From Pseudoips prasinana (lineage: Eukaryota; Arthropoda; Insecta; Lepidoptera; Nolidae): a stretch of DNA of 64,000 nt. Position 1 is the first letter of the stretch. The number at the start of each line of letters is the position of its first letter. A program made the translations under genes and the position numbers. Of this stretch, positions 22,655 through 35,089 are shown piece after piece. The notes beneath the pieces were generated by a model, which was not told the origin of the DNA, made no database searches, and saw only the letters and a program-made list of their open reading frames with translations. Location of the stretch: contig OX621238.1 in the NCBI GenBank assembly GCA_951640165.1, positions 24,576,001 through 24,640,000 of the forward strand, read 5' to 3'.

Positions 22655-24877
22655 TCTTGTGGTAAGAGTGACAATATAATAATTATATTATTTATGTTCA
22701 GAGTGTTTCCCGAAACTTGAAATTCTTAAGTACATTTCATTTAAAATAAAACAAGATTTAATACCTCAGATGGAGCCGACATCGCGAAACTTAATATAAT
22801 TACAGTCTACCCAATAATAAATTACAGAAAGGCGAGCTTTTAGATTATTTTTTGATGATGTATTTCCACATTAAGACATTCATTATGATTCCCATCAAAT
22901 TCATCATCTGAAAAGTAGTTCACAAGCTCGCTTGAGATGATAATGTTAACCTCACAGCATAAGAAAATCTCCGCAAATCAAGCGTTAACTTCAATGGCTA
23001 TAAGCAATTTATTTGCAATAAACACCAATCAGTTCCAAAAGATAAACAGAATCAGTTCTAAGTGAAAGCCTAATGAATAAAGATACGTACTTTGAAATTT
23101 ACCAAGTATCTCAGCATCTAGCAGTTTTAAATGCCAGCAACCTGCAATTAGAAATACCAGGAATTGAGTCTTTCTGAAGTTAAGTGACCTTAAAGAATAC
23201 TCTCCAGAAAATAGTCTTGTAAGTTAAATATTGTGATACTGATTAGGCACGCGTGAGTGATGTCTGATATAATCGTTGAGAGTCTGACAACACCTAAACC
23301 TAACTTAACGTCGAAACCAAATTATATCCAACCAAATTAGTATAAATAACACGTTTAGGCATGTAAAATACCAAATTTCCACGGCTATAATTCAGTTCTG
23401 AGAAAAATATTCAATTTTAAAGTTCAGATGAAAACGCACTTCTGCTAGACTTACGCTTATTTTTATATTTTCCCTTGATCAGTATGGCCTGTTTAACTAT
23501 CCCTGAAAATAAACGACATTAACATACCATAACATATGATATAGAATTTTTATTCAATTCTGCAATTAATATAAAATTTTGAAGTTCAGATGATAGCGCA
23601 TATTTGTAAGACTATCGAAAATTTCTACCTATAGTTATTAAATCCATATTTTCGGCTCATTTTAGACTGTGTTATACCCAATATAAACTTTTAATCAGAA
23701 TGCAATCAGGATGACGTTCTGACGGGCTAATCTCGGACCTCGTTAGTTTATATTAAATGAATTAATGGATTGATGGGGAAATGACTGGGATTCAGGTTAT
23801 CAGTTTATTAAAAATGAAATTTGTAAATTGCTTTCAAGCTTTTAAGAAAATAAGGTGAATGCATAAATTGCATTGATCCGCTAGATAAATTTCCGCCTGG
23901 AATAAAATTTTATTTTTAAAGCTTTACCAGCAAACAAGCATATGACCTCATTGTTGACGATCACCGTAGCCAATGGACGCCTGCAATAACACTCAGGACA
24001 TCACTCGCGCATTACCATTTCACTATCGTGTTTTATAGATCTACATTGTAGTTATTTGTTTTTTTTTTTTAAACATACACTGTTGTTTGAAATCTGGTAG
24101 AGCTTTGTGGCCGTAATTTATATGTATGTGAATGGTCTATAACACAGAAATGGTTATTATAAACTATGATAAATGAGTCCAGCGATTATTATTTCCAATC
24201 AAGTACTCTATTTTCTACAGCTATTATGATTATGATATGTTGTACATTTATAGATGTTTATGATTCAATCACGCACAATTAAAATATAGAAAACTTACTT
24301 TTTGTCCCGGTAATATGACAAAAATAAATCTCTCAAGATGCGGGTAGGAGCCATTTCATATTCAATTGAACAGATTAATAAAACAAAGACGAAGTTTTGC
24401 ATTTTAAATCGAGTTCGGACATGCATAGTTGTTGCACGATGTTGTCTAAAGCCTGACCGAGATTCATATTAAAAAATCTAGGACAAAATATCGTTATAAC
24501 CTATTTCAAAGGTTATCCGCTAGTCTAATCAAACAGACAGCGATACTGGAGTGGAAAACCCAAATACGGAAGTTTCAGCCATTGATTTACTAGAAAAGTT
24601 GGTTCAACCCCTATTCGCAAGTTTCGATAAACAATACGAAACTAGAAGCTTTGTTCTTAGGAGACATTCGTTATCCACAGCACAACCCAAATAGAAGACA
24701 GATTTATTGGTGACAACGTGGTATCCCAGTAGGTATTTCGGAGATAAACTACAAGCTTTTCTCCAGGATGCCTCTATAATCTTCAGATACTTTGCTGTAC
24801 AGCAAAAGTTGTTAGTGTTAACTAAGTTCATCACTTACACTACCTGTGTATAGTACCTGGAGACGCTGAATGAACGC
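22655..24877. other. No gene seen
   Basis: 2.2 kb of AT-rich DNA. A 76-codon minus-strand ORF at 24604-24834 (ASWRKACSLSPKYLLGYHVV) has a composition slightly unlike background, but no family is recognised. Confidence 0.4.
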
Positions 24878-25103
24878 TTACTTACTTATCGTTGTTACCC
24901 TATTATCAGAGTTGTTCAAGCCGCTTAGTAGGCCTCTGACATGGCTTAACAAGTGTTGTCTAATGAATACAACCGGGATTGACAACTTTATGTGCCCTCC
25001 GAAGCACGGAGAGGCTCAGAAATGAAACCACTCTGGTGGTAACCCATCTATGGACTGACCGCGAGCCTAGTTGTTTAATCTCGCCGATCACTTTCGGGCC
25101 GCT
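24878..25103 (-). repeat. 5S-rRNA-headed SINE
   Basis: Read on the minus strand the head is GTGATCGGCGAGATTAAACA, then GCTCGCGGTCAGTCCATAGA and TGGGTTACCACC. This follows the 5S rRNA internal promoter order: A box (GATC-CGA-GTTAA-C) and C box (CGGTCAGT--TGGATGGGTGACC). The body continues with CTTCGGAGGGCACATAAAG and GGCCTACTAAGCGGCTTG. The same unit is at 56476-56706. Confidence 0.7.
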
Positions 25104-25578
25104 GAGAGCAAGTAAGGTTGTCAATATTCTTATTTTGACCAGGGGAAGGATTGAAAACGTGTGAGCGCTAGGTATCATGTTTCTTGCAAGCATACGGTAA
25201 CTTTTCATAATCAGATCCGTAACTACGATAATGTGACTTAATAGTTTAAAAAAATGGGAAGAATCTATATTAATATTTTTGGGCAGCTACTGAAGCTAAT
25301 ATAAGGAACACACAGAAACTACCGAATCTGAAAGCTTCTTATAAATGAGTAAAATATACGAGGTATCATTAAACTCGATATATACTAAAGATGCTCAAAC
25401 CTCGCATTTCAATGTAACTGTAATTTAATTTATTGCCTTTCGGTACTGCTTTGAATAGTAAGTAACGTGTCTTCGTCTTTATCTGTGCGCATAAAATATA
25501 TTTACCTTTATTGCGGTTATTTTTATTTCAAGAGATTTCTTTTCTTCAAGTATTAAAACGTTAACGTTATATTTAAAA

Positions 25579-26050
25579 CTAGATGTTCCCCGCAGTTTTA
25601 CCCGCGATAAACTTTGACGGTCACCGTAGCCTAGTTGGTAATGATCCTGCCTACGAAGCTGGTGGTCCTGGGTTCGAATCCCGGTAAGTGCAAATATTTA
25701 TGTGAAGAGCACGAATATTTGTTTCTGAGTCATGGATGTTTTCTATGTATATAAGTATTTATCTATCTATATAAGTATGTATATCGTCGCCTGGTTCCCA
25801 TAGTACAAGCTTTGCTTAGTTTGGGGCTAGGATGATCTGTGTGACATTGTCCCCAGATATTATTATATAGATATTATTATTATAAACTTTATAAATTATA
25901 GCCTATGTGTTAATCCAGGGTGTCAGCTAACTCTATACTAAATTTTATTAAAATCGCTCCAGCCGTTTAGCCGTGAAGAAGTAAGTAACAAACATACACA
26001 CTCACACAGTCACACACTCACAAACTTTCAGCTTTATAATATTAGTGTGA
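25579..26050 (-). mobile_element. Helitron-like element interrupted by SINE-A
   Basis: Minus-strand 3' terminus CTAG at 25579-25582 after GCGGGTAAAACTGCGGGG, flanked by A on the plus strand; the 5' TC end is at 26049-26050 with the expected T beyond. The two halves are separated by SINE-A at 25616-25881. Intact A^T flanks on both sides show the outer element went in first, then the SINE. Confidence 0.8.
25616..25881 (+). repeat. SINE-A inserted in a Helitron-like element
   Basis: The head TCACCGTAGCCTAGTTGGTA and B box GGGTTCGAATCCCGG are followed by a CAAATATT...AATATTTG hairpin, the shared body with GTATATAAGTATTTATC, CAAGCTTTGCTTAGTTTGGG and a GTGACATTGTCCCCAG tail. Nine-bp duplications ATAAACTTT lie at 25607-25615 and 25882-25890. 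Confidence 0.88.
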
Positions 26051-27429
26051 TTGAAGTGAGGAGTAAATAGGGTAACTCTCGTAAGTTAAGTGCGAGACGG
26101 GACGTGTGCAGGTCGAAATTTTAAATAAATTGAAACGGTTGGCGGAGTCTAACACGAAATGAATTATGGAAGTTACCCGTTACAGTTTTCACTATACATC
26201 AAGATTATCCGATACGTTTGAAGACTCAATACACAAATTAATAATAACGTAAGCCTGCTAATAATTAAAAATCAACTTTTAGTTTGATATTAAAGATAAA
26301 GAGTAAGGAAATATAAAGAGTATTTTACGAAGTTCTTCTTTCTTAGGTATATTCCAATACCATACTATGATAATATCTGATATCTTAGGTATCATTCAGA
26401 CCACCGAAAAACCTTTCATATAGATTATGGTTAAGTGCTCTTCATGCTCATGTAGATCTCTCTCTTCTACGAGTGTTCTTTCATAGTTTGACCAGGTTAC
26501 ATCTACAACGCTTTTTCTGTCCTCCTCTTTTGAAAATACATGGTTGCCATTTTGATATGATTATCGCACATTTGACTTTTATTGTAGATACTATATCCTA
26601 ATCAAATCCTTGAAAAATAATATGTACCAGGATTTAGACTGTGTCGTATCAGTAGTACAAAACCAAAATCAACAAAATTCATAGTCGAACCAAACCAGAT
26701 TCGTTTGTAGGGAAGAGTTGCTATGAACAATCCAACAAATTAATAGGTTTTGTACCTGTTTCACTATAGTGGCAAAGAGTACCTTTGTCACTACTTCATG
26801 GCAGTCCAGCATAAGGAAACTTTTTCAATACTACGCCCAAACTATGGCATATAACTTAATGCAGCGGATTTTAACACAGACACAAATTACAGTTTTTATT
26901 GGTTATTGAATCTCTTCCACAATGCTAAATTTTATTTATTCAAAAAGAAACGGTCAGTAATGTATCCCCATTTCAACAATAAGTTAAGATCAATACGAGT
27001 TACGAAGATACCCTTTTCAGACCACGTATCAAAATTGGAATTACCGGGATCTCACAACGCTTTTGAGTTTACTCAGTTGTAAAAAGGACAGTAATTAGAA
27101 TGGACTGAAGAAAAATAGAGGATTTCTAAAGTTTAGCTTTTATAGATAGAAATAGAAGGTTAAACATGTAGTGTAAGAATCAAGTAAACGAAATGTCAGT
27201 TTCGCTTTAATATAATGAGTATGTGGAGCTGATGAGTTGGCTAGTCAAATGGTTAAATAATCCTATCAACAAGTATGATTAATTGCATCAAAGGTTACAT
27301 TTTAGACACAATAGTAAAAAAATGGCATTTACCCTACGTTCACATTCACCGGTTGAAAGGAAGATTATGTGTTCACACTCAACTTAAGATTTGGTTAAAA
27401 TCATAGAGTAATCCAACGGATATTTTAAA
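26051..27429. other. No gene seen
   Basis: AT-rich; no exons or nameable repeats. Confidence 0.45.
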
Positions 27430-27558
27430 TTCGAAAGTTTGTGTATAGGGATGTTTGTTAATCTTTCACGTAACAACTACCGAAACGATTTCAATGAAAC
27501 TTTGTAGTAATATAACTTATATATCCCAATAATACAACACATAGGCGGGCATAGCTAG
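27430..27558 (+). mobile_element. Helitron-like element, internally deleted
   Basis: Contains TTCGAAAGTTTGTG near the 5' end, CTACCGAAACGATTTCAATG, AACTTTGTAGTAATATAAC, and ends GGCGGGCATAGCTAG followed by T. The usual GC-rich 3' hairpin is mostly lost. Confidence 0.65.
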
Positions 27559-28157
27559 TAATAAAATAAACAGAGACTAACCTAACATATAAATATACTT
27601 TTAAATACATGTAATAAAACATATTATACAATTTATTTCAGCAATAGACGATTAATAGTATTTGGACCCCCTTAGGTGTAAAAACATAGAACGACATAAA
27701 GACATGTTTTACTTCAATCTCACATCTGTAGCATGACAATTATGTTTAGCGTAAATCGGCAATACACTGCTGCAGTTATTTTAGTTTGGTTGACTTTTAT
27801 AACACGAGTTTTGAGATCGTGATGTGGGAAAATACAGTATCAAATCCCGTTGCCACACGGAGAGCTTATACAATGTGAAATTGTTTGACTATTAGGTTGT
27901 TGTAGGTAATAGTTCAGGCTGGTGCGGTGGCATCAATCAAACTGTCGGCTCGGTGGTATCGCCGCTGAACCTTCGCTGCTGTGATTTGTGACTGTATATT
28001 TCACTACTAATGCAATGATCTACTAACAAACCGACAAGGTAGAAAGAATGAAACATGTTTTTATTTTCTTTTTTACATAAGAAATAACAGCATAGCATTC
28101 TTTCTGAATGCAACACTGCGGTAGTGTGTTTGTTGTGATATGTGGAGTGTTATTGTG
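27559..28157. other. No gene seen
   Basis: Nothing recognised. A patch near 27930-27980 is GC-richer (GGTGCGGTGGCATC; CGGCTCGGTGGTATCG) but has no long ORF. Confidence 0.4.
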
Positions 28158-28219
28158 AAGTAATGTGTTCCGAAAACAGGGCTCCCTGTTACAGAATATA
28201 TTTTCGGAACACATTACTT
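28158..28219. repeat. Perfect 19-bp fold-back
   Basis: AAGTAATGTGTTCCGAAAA at 28158-28176 is matched exactly by its complement at 28201-28219, with a 24-bp spacer. It would make a strong hairpin. A 63-codon ORF that crosses it is explained by the repeat. Confidence 0.75.
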
Positions 28220-28550
28220 ATTCTGCAAGTGTATGGCCCCGATTCCATGAAATATCATCTGAACTAATTTTAATGTCATGAAATATCATGATTACGAAAA
28301 TGACAAGGTAGGTAGTTATATCAATATAATTTTAGCGCGAAATACTGGGAGAAAATAACCGTTGACCATGCAATTTTGATTATTGGACAAGCTGTTTAAG
28401 TGGTTTTCCAGTTGCATGTATGCTTCTTTTCATACGAACTATAATAGAAAGATTTAAATATCATAATGTCATTTGATTTAGCGTTGTGTAGCAAAAGACT
28501 GAGTCACTAGCCCTGACTAAGCATAGAAAATACTGTTCTGTTGGTCCATC

Positions 28551-28645
28551 TGGGTGTAATTTATCTATAATATATATAAAATAAAAATAATATAATATAA
28601 AAATATATAAGTATGTACAGGCTCTGCCTAGTTTGGGATCAGATT
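28551..28645 (+). repeat. SINE-D fragment
   Basis: Body and tail only: TCTGGGTGTAATTTATCTAT, a (TA)-rich stretch, and TACAGGCTCTGCCTAGTTTG GGATCAGA. Confidence 0.55.
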
Positions 28646-28753
28646 TTAAGAAGCGAGATTTTGATTTTAATGTTGTATTCTTGATATCTCAATAAACTCA
28701 ATTGAAGTAAAATTAATTCATGTTAGATTATTAATATTATCCTATATTTTATA

Positions 28754-28925
28754 CTAGATGTGCTCCGCGGTTTTTCCAGAGTTTAAGTTTATAAATGATA
28801 GCTATATAAGCTATATTTCTACAAAGTTACATCAAAATCGTTGAGTAGTTATTGCGTGAAAGAGTAACAAATATCCATACACCTATACATTCATACTCAC
28901 AAACTTTCGCATTTATAATATTAGT
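28754..28925 (-). mobile_element. Helitron-like element
   Basis: CTAG terminus at 28754-28757 next to the hairpin region with CTCCGCGG; TAAGCTATATTTCTACAAAG, ATCAAAATCGTTGAGTAG and GTGAAAGAGTAACAAATA body blocks; 5' end AATATTATAAATGCGAAAG. The first TC at the 5' end is altered. Confidence 0.7.
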
Positions 28926-29340
28926 CGTGCCATAAAACAGTCTAAATATCTCGCTCAATTGTATAATCATTATCCTTTTCAACATTATCTAAATACATTT
29001 TTAGGAAAACCAACTAATTACCCCTTTACTTCTCCATTCTCTATTCTTTCCCTTTCACCTCGCTCAATAAGCAAACTTTGTGTTCACTGAATATTTCACT
29101 GTGAAATGTACCCGTCGCTTATTAATATCTCTAAGTATTAAAACTGAATGGTTTCCATTTTACAATATAAATCTTATGAAAAGGAAGACCGAAAAGCTTC
29201 CAAGAAATATTGTTTTACGATCGATTTGGTATATTTGATGTCGACTTTATTCCACTTCAATCAATGTGAGTTTCGTCTTTACCGTTTCACCAGATTTAGA
29301 CAGGTGTTCTTGTCATGATAAATCATACTAAATTAGTAGG

Positions 29341-29520
29341 ATTTATAATATTAGTAGTACTAATATTATAAATGCGGAAGTTTGTGAGTATGATTGTATA
29401 GATGTTTGTTATTCTTTCAAGCAAAAACTACCGTACTGATCTTGATGAAACTTTGTAGTTATATAGCTTATATATTATATTTATAAAGTTTAACGTGGGT
29501 AAAGACGCAGGGAGCAGTTA
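29341..29520 (+). mobile_element. Helitron-like element preceded by an inverted copy of its 5' end
   Basis: TACTAATATTATAAAT at 29358-29373 is the family's 5' end; ATTTATAATATTAGTA at 29341-29356 is its exact complement, so two 5' ends face each other across one base. The body follows with GGAAGTTTGTGAGTATGATT, GCAAAAACTACCGTACTGAT and GTTTAACGTGGGTAAAGACG. The CTAG terminus is not preserved. Confidence 0.65.
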
Positions 29521-29571
29521 ATCATTTGTATTAAGATTAAATATATCTATATAGATATCATATTATCATAA

Positions 29572-29695
29572 TTATGATGTCAGCTGAAAGACGTTTACTG
29601 CTGGACATAGGCTTCCCCAAAGTTCTACATAATTGCCAGAATGGGGCTACCCGCATCTAGCAGTTTCCAGCGACCCTCACCAGATTATCGGTATA
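29572..29695 (-). mobile_element. RTE-type LINE tail
   Basis: Complement of the tail seen at 11204: GATGTCAGCTGAAAGACG, TTACTGCTGGACATAGGC, AATTGCCAGAATGGGG and CATCTAGCAGTTTCCAGCG, giving degraded QQWTS and RWMR codons on the minus strand. A family-F-like stretch follows at 29745-29815. Confidence 0.65.
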
Positions 29696-29829
29696 ACTCA
29701 GCCCATGGGGGCGTGAAAGTCGAGCGTGCGAATTTATACCAAAGCAAAAGAGGAAGCAGCGTTTCCCTGAGAACTTAGACCATCATGAAATGGTATAGTG
29801 ATTCTCCCAATTCTCTTGATAGGTAGAAA

Positions 29830-30534
29830 ACCGGATTCCGAGTGGCAGGGCATGCCAGAGAAGAATAGAGTAACTAAAGTGAAGTGGAAATGGCATGAAA
29901 GATTGTAGTATTTGTAAGAAACTGTCGTGAGAAGAGCGGGGATTTTTGCTGTGCTTTGAACGGAGGAATTGGAATTTAAAGGAAAAGAGTTACTATTCGT
30001 ACATCCTCCTATCTATACTCGGAGATTCCTTACGGATAAGCTTTATGTATGATTATACACTGTTATTTATTCACAGTCTATAATTATGCAGATATGCTCC
30101 AAACTGAATAGACGAAAACTAGAGAGTTATTAGCGTAGTATGCATTCAAACGTTGGTCGCCTTCAGTGCTAAAAGCTAGCTAATATAACATTCGTTGCCT
30201 ACCACGACCAGTACGCTCGTATCGACCGCTAGTGTACATTGTCGTCTATCGCATAGCGATGGCGGTTTTACCATATAGCTATTTAGGCTTACGTATGGAT
30301 AGTTTGACTGTTTCGTTAGTACTAAACTAGCATATTTAACCGCATATTATGAGGGCCTAGGTTTAAATCCCGAGATATTAAAGTTGCTGCGTAGAAATAA
30401 AAGTTTACTTATACTATACGGAGGATTATAATTTTCCTTTTGAGTTTTAAAATAACAACTGTTCTAATAACCAACTTTAAGTTTTCTTCAAAACCACCGA
30501 TTTAAACAAAATTTCCATCGAATAAAATAATATT
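29830..30534. other. No gene; weak SINE-H-like segment at 30310-30440
   Basis: At 30310 the order GTTTCGTTAGTACTAAACTA, a gap and CCTAGGTTTAAATCCCGAGA resembles a decayed SINE-H head with A and B boxes. The rest is unassigned. Confidence 0.35.
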
Positions 30535-30702
30535 AACCCCTGTATCGTAGTGTACTTACAAACATATAATTAACGTACAGAAAACACATCCTGACTCAGA
30601 ACAACTACTTATGGAACACACAAATAGTTGTTCTGTGCGTATATTAAACCCGGGACACGAAGTGCCGAGGCGGCTGGCTTATTAACTGCGCCGCACGTGT
30701 CT
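30535..30702 (-). repeat. SINE-C
   Basis: Complement of the tail (CCTGTATCGTAGTGTACTTA), body CATCCTGACTCAGAACAAC, a hairpin (AACAACTA...TAGTTGTT), B-box-like AAACCCGGGACACG and head CTGCGCCGCACGTGTC. Related copies are at 49655, 52262 and 55246. Confidence 0.7.
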
Positions 30703-31734
30703 TACACAATGGATAAATCTGAGAAACATACATTACATAAGTACAAATATATAAGCCAATACAAAAAATAGTTCAACTGTATATGTACTCTTCGGTCGAT
30801 CAAAAAGTATATAACATAATTAAATTTAAATTACAGTGTTGTAGGGCACTGTTTATTATATTGGTGTGGTTCGACTAGTAAATTATTAGATAGTACCTGC
30901 CTATCGTTAACCATTAATCAGTCTGAGTTTACGCTTAAACACGAGCACGCAATCAATGTTGTTGTAACCCAATTAACACCTATATAACCATTTTCAAATA
31001 ACTACATAGGTACCTACATACTTGCGGACTATGGACCTACATCAACTCGACAGACAGACAGCCGATAAGAATTATCTTTGCCGCTTTTACTGAACAAGCC
31101 CAAAACAACTTCATATTTTTATTAATATCAAACTTTTTACGTCGGATCTAGACGTTGCCTAGCGAGTGAAATAAGGTAAGTTTATCTTCCACGTATTTTC
31201 CCGTTAATTAAAAACCTCACCGCTAAATCCTTTTATCTTAGAGGAAATAGTGACTACAAAGTGTACTACTCATACTTGTAGGCTACATACACGAACCAAT
31301 TTAAGAGGAAATTACAAGTTATGTTGATAAACGTACCTACCTACCACAAATCAAATTCGGATATTAAACATTTCAGTCGTGATTTTGTAGAAAACAAATA
31401 GTAATGTTTTATTGAATTTTGGGGAGAAACAAATGTTGAAACGTTCGAATTCTTATAAAACAAGCATATTTTATTAAACTTTGCTTTAATATGTATTTTA
31501 ACTTTGTTAATTAAAGTACTATGTATACGAGCACGGATTTATGTCAGACACAAGAAATAATATCTTGATAAGACTGAAATTTAGTATACACGTAGATATT
31601 AGAGTAATTACGTAAAATACCTATTTATGATAGCAATAATTAACTTATTTAACTAGGCTATGCTAAGTCTATTAGGCTTATACTAAGTCTATTTAAGTTC
31701 GGCTAAGCAGTGAAACACCCTCCCGAGTCCCGAA
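30703..31734. other. No gene seen
   Basis: AT-rich; no exons recognised. Confidence 0.45.
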
Positions 31735-31888
31735 CCACATGTTTGTTTCCAGACTCATACAGCATGGGTTTATTCAAGGCTAGAGTGAACAGGCATATTA
31801 TGGGTACGCATGATCCACCTTCGACCACATCTCCACTTACCATCAGGTGAGATCGTGGTCAAGCGCAAACCCATCCAGCATAAAAAAA
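31735..31888 (+). mobile_element. LINE 3'-end fragment
   Basis: TTCAAGGCTAGAGTGAACAG encodes FKARVNR, then the CTTACCATCAGGTGAGATCG and TGGTCAAGCGCAAACCCATC blocks and an A-rich end. I recall this motif at the 3' end of a common lepidopteran LINE; only the tail is present. Confidence 0.55.
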
Positions 31889-31979
31889 AGTTATTGAAAA
31901 AGTAGTAATTTACAAGTACTTTTAATCCTATATATTTATAGTTAGTTTTTTGTTTAGTTTGCCCCGTAGGGGGTTTACA

Positions 31980-32165
31980 TGACAGCCCGCGTGCAGGCAT
32001 ACCAGAGAAGGGACAGCAGTGTTTCTCTGAGTACTATAACCATAATACTGCAGCCCATTGCCAAGCGTAGCGATTATGGCATTACCCCAAAACTATGGAC
32101 ACAACAAAACCGCGGGGGAAGCCTATGGCCAGATGTGGACCCGTTTCATCTGAAATGGTGATGAC
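31980..32165 (+). repeat. LINE-tail-like repeat (family F)
   Basis: CAGAGAAGGGACAGCAGTG, TTTCTCTGAGTACTATAACC, CCATTGCCAAGCGTAGCG and an ending GAAGCCTATGGCCAGATGTG with CATCTGAAATGGTGATGA match the copy at 19368. Confidence 0.55.
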
Positions 32166-32251
32166 TATTTATTGTTTTCAATATATCATCATCATGTCAT
32201 CGTGATTTCATATCGTTCTAATACAAACGCACTTTTGTAATTTTACAAATA

Positions 32252-32296
32252 ATCAAATTTGCCACACAGATATATTATCTGTGTGACAAGTTTGAT
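32252..32296. repeat. 20-bp fold-back with one mismatch
   Basis: ATCAAATTTGCCACACAGAT at 32252-32271 and ATCTGTGTGACAAGTTTGAT at 32277-32296 pair except at one position; the loop is 5 bp. Confidence 0.7.
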
Positions 32297-32911
32297 GTAT
32301 AGCCTAGAATAATACACAAATTACTCTCAATCAAGTTACTTGGAATAAAGAAAATAAAAATGAAGTACAAGATATACTTTATCTTCAGCGGTATTTTATG
32401 TAAGCGAAATACATCAGCATTTACTTCCGAAGTAATAACACGGAAGTTTATAACAAAAATAATGTACAGTAAAACGGTACAAAACCGCGAAGGTTCAACA
32501 TAACATCATATAAGTATATACCAAAATTTCCTATTATTATTCGTTAATTATTATTCTTCAGTATTATCATTATTATATCATCATTTATTGTTATAAATAA
32601 ACAAATACACATTTCCAATCAGCTTTACCAATTTTACTCAGCTTAAATTAAATCATGTTACGTTACTAATAACTTCTGATGATTCCAAGAGTCATCCAAT
32701 GAAACGATTCGAATGGGATTATAGACAGTATTATATTATTTGGCCCAATATTAACCTTAATACTGAGCAAATATAAAAATAAATCTTTCTATTGTGCTAT
32801 CATGACAAGGCGAAAGGAAATGGCCTAAGCTCCGTAAACTGAGAACCGGGAAAAATGTGCGACAGGTTAAATTAGCGTAAAAACTGTACTGTCATTCCTA
32901 TATTTATTATC
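32297..32911. other. No gene seen
   Basis: AT-rich spacer. Confidence 0.45.
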
Positions 32912-33108
32912 TATGGTCTGTTGGCGTGGTTGGCAAATAGGTACTTGCTTTTCACGCCGGAGGTTGTGGGTTCGATTCCCACCCAAGACAGATATTTGTG
33001 TGCATGAACATGTCTGTTTGTCCTGAGTCTGAGTGTAATTATGTATATAAGTATGTATTTACAAAAAGAAACGTAGTATATCAGTTATCTGGTTTCCATG
33101 ATGATGAT
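32912..33108 (+). repeat. SINE-B, head and body
   Basis: The clearest plus-strand copy: CTGTTGGCGTGGTTGGCAAA (A-box side), GGTTGTGGGTTCGATTCCCA (B box), ACAGATATTTGTGTGCATGA with its hairpin partner ATGTCTGT, TTTGTCCTGAGTCTGAGTGT, and GTATATCAGTTATCTGGTTT. The copy ends before the CTTGTACTATGG-to-tail block. Confidence 0.85.
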
Positions 33109-33736
33109 ATTTAAATTAGTTACTCGGTATTATTTACTTTTTAAACTAAATTAACTATGAATAGCTGATTTTATGTTAAGCAGGTCTAAATATAACTAGT
33201 ACTTCAATAATACAACGATTATGCCTGTTTATGAACGTCGAACAGATGTACGTCAATAAAAATAGCAGAAGTGATAATTTATATCTTCTGTGATAAAACA
33301 TTTACATTTAATTTTGCATACTTTGTTAGCAAGAAAATGTTACCTGCTAGGAATACAATAGGGATCAATAAGAGTATAGAACGAAAAGTAAATCCAATGG
33401 AAATCTCTCTTCATGTATCTTGCTTGGCGTAGAGAAACTTGATACATTCCTTTTGAATACTGGCTTCGTTTATAATATATTTAACATACCGTTATTCTTC
33501 ACCATTACGTTGGTGAAGTTAGATATTAAATTATGTAATATATTTTGTACTGAAACATTTAAGTTACGTTTTTATACAATTAATTCAGCAAACAATTCTA
33601 CATTAACAACCTTTAAGGACCTTATTTTTCATTAAACTAATTCCACAGCTTCAGCTTTTAGGGCATTGTAAATGTTCTGGGGTGTAAGCATGATCTTGCT
33701 CCCAATATTTCATGTCCACGATCATGTTTCATTATC

Positions 33737-33798
33737 ACACTTCTCTGGGAGCAAGAAAATACTTATAGGGTATAAGGATCCTGCTCCCAGAGAAGTGT
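33737..33798. repeat. Perfect 17-bp fold-back
   Basis: ACACTTCTCTGGGAGCA at 33737-33753 and its exact complement at 33782-33798, spacer 28 bp. Another CTTGCTCCC lies just upstream at 33693, so the unit may be larger. Confidence 0.7.
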
Positions 33799-35089
33799 TA
33801 GCTAAGCTAATGCTACAGTTCAGTGTTCTTTACGACTCGCCACCATGGCTGTAATTCGATATTTTTCTTTCTAAACATATTTTAGAATATTTCGTTTTTA
33901 CTTGTAGTGCACGTAATATGTAGTAAGTAATATTGTTAATCTCATTAACTTTCACTAACAGGATGTTATTTATCTCGATAACATACTTATTCAATAACCT
34001 TTATCTTATAGAAATTTCTTTTGCCCTCATGCTGTGATTATTAGCTTTCTGGTATGATTGTTGTCCATACTATGATACACTTTCACATTACAATAAATTA
34101 ATTTTATATATGCTCAGATTTCAACAATAATACAATATATATAACTAACTCTTGAGTTTTCATGAAACTCACGAGTTGTTGTTTGCTATAGAATGATTCG
34201 CTGAGAGCTTTTCGCCTAAACTAATACGTTTCGCATATATTATAACCTTAATATAATGAACTCCTTTTCCTGATCGTTTTCGCAAAAGCATTTGCCTAGT
34301 ATATGCCAATTTAAGAGATATAAGCTTATCTTACCCTTAGGTATAGATTAACGAGCTCCAGCTTCAAGGATCTTATGGACGCTTCCAAGAAACACTCAAC
34401 GCAATTAAAACACTAGACTATTCCGTAAACGGTAATAGCCCAAGATTGACTTCTGAAGTCTACAAGCGAATTATACCACTCTAAGCATCTTCTTAAATAA
34501 ATAAGAATAATCGCGATAGATTAATTTACGACACTATACAAATCATTACAAGACAGGTCTTAAGTCAATTTTGGTTTCAGGTGAGCGTGGCGATATAAAG
34601 GTCAAACTTGCGACCAATTATACTTAAACTGCAACGTAATAATGCTCAAGATCAAAGTTACCACAGCCCTGAAAGTAAATAAAAGAACTAGCAAAATACA
34701 TATACTTTCAGCCGTAAATTCATCATGGTAAAAATCTCGGGTATGTTGGGATCTGATACCCAACGCCTTTGTGAAGCTTGATATTTCAAATATCTACCCC
34801 TGGTGTTGACCGCGTACCAAAATATTTGTGTCGCTAGACAGAATGATTGTAAGAGGGCCTATAGCTTTTATTTTGTTGTCAATAACAACGTTAAATCTAT
34901 ATTGTATAGCTCTCTTTGATGTACTTACCTACCAATATTGCACGTATAAAGAACACATACTTAAATCTAAATACGTAAATGTCGGCTGTCACATACTTCT
35001 TTTGAATGCAGGATGTATGGGACAGAATAATGCGAAATGATGTCATGGATTAAATCCAATCGTCTTAACATTATGCAATTTTGATATGA
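33799..35089. other. No gene seen; 13-bp hairpin at 34147-34177
   Basis: AT-rich. AACTCTTGAGTTT and AAACTCACGAGTT form a hairpin with one mismatch. No exon recognised. Confidence 0.45.

Noticed and set aside
28023..28214. 63-codon Cys-rich minus-strand ORF as a secreted peptide
   Set aside because: Its start lies in the arm of a perfect 19-bp fold-back and there is no hydrophobic leader.
32912..33000. A tRNA gene
   Set aside because: A and B boxes are present, but no complete cloverleaf forms, the 3' side runs into the shared SINE body, and the same head recurs in several copies. The same applies to the heads of SINE-A, C, D and H.
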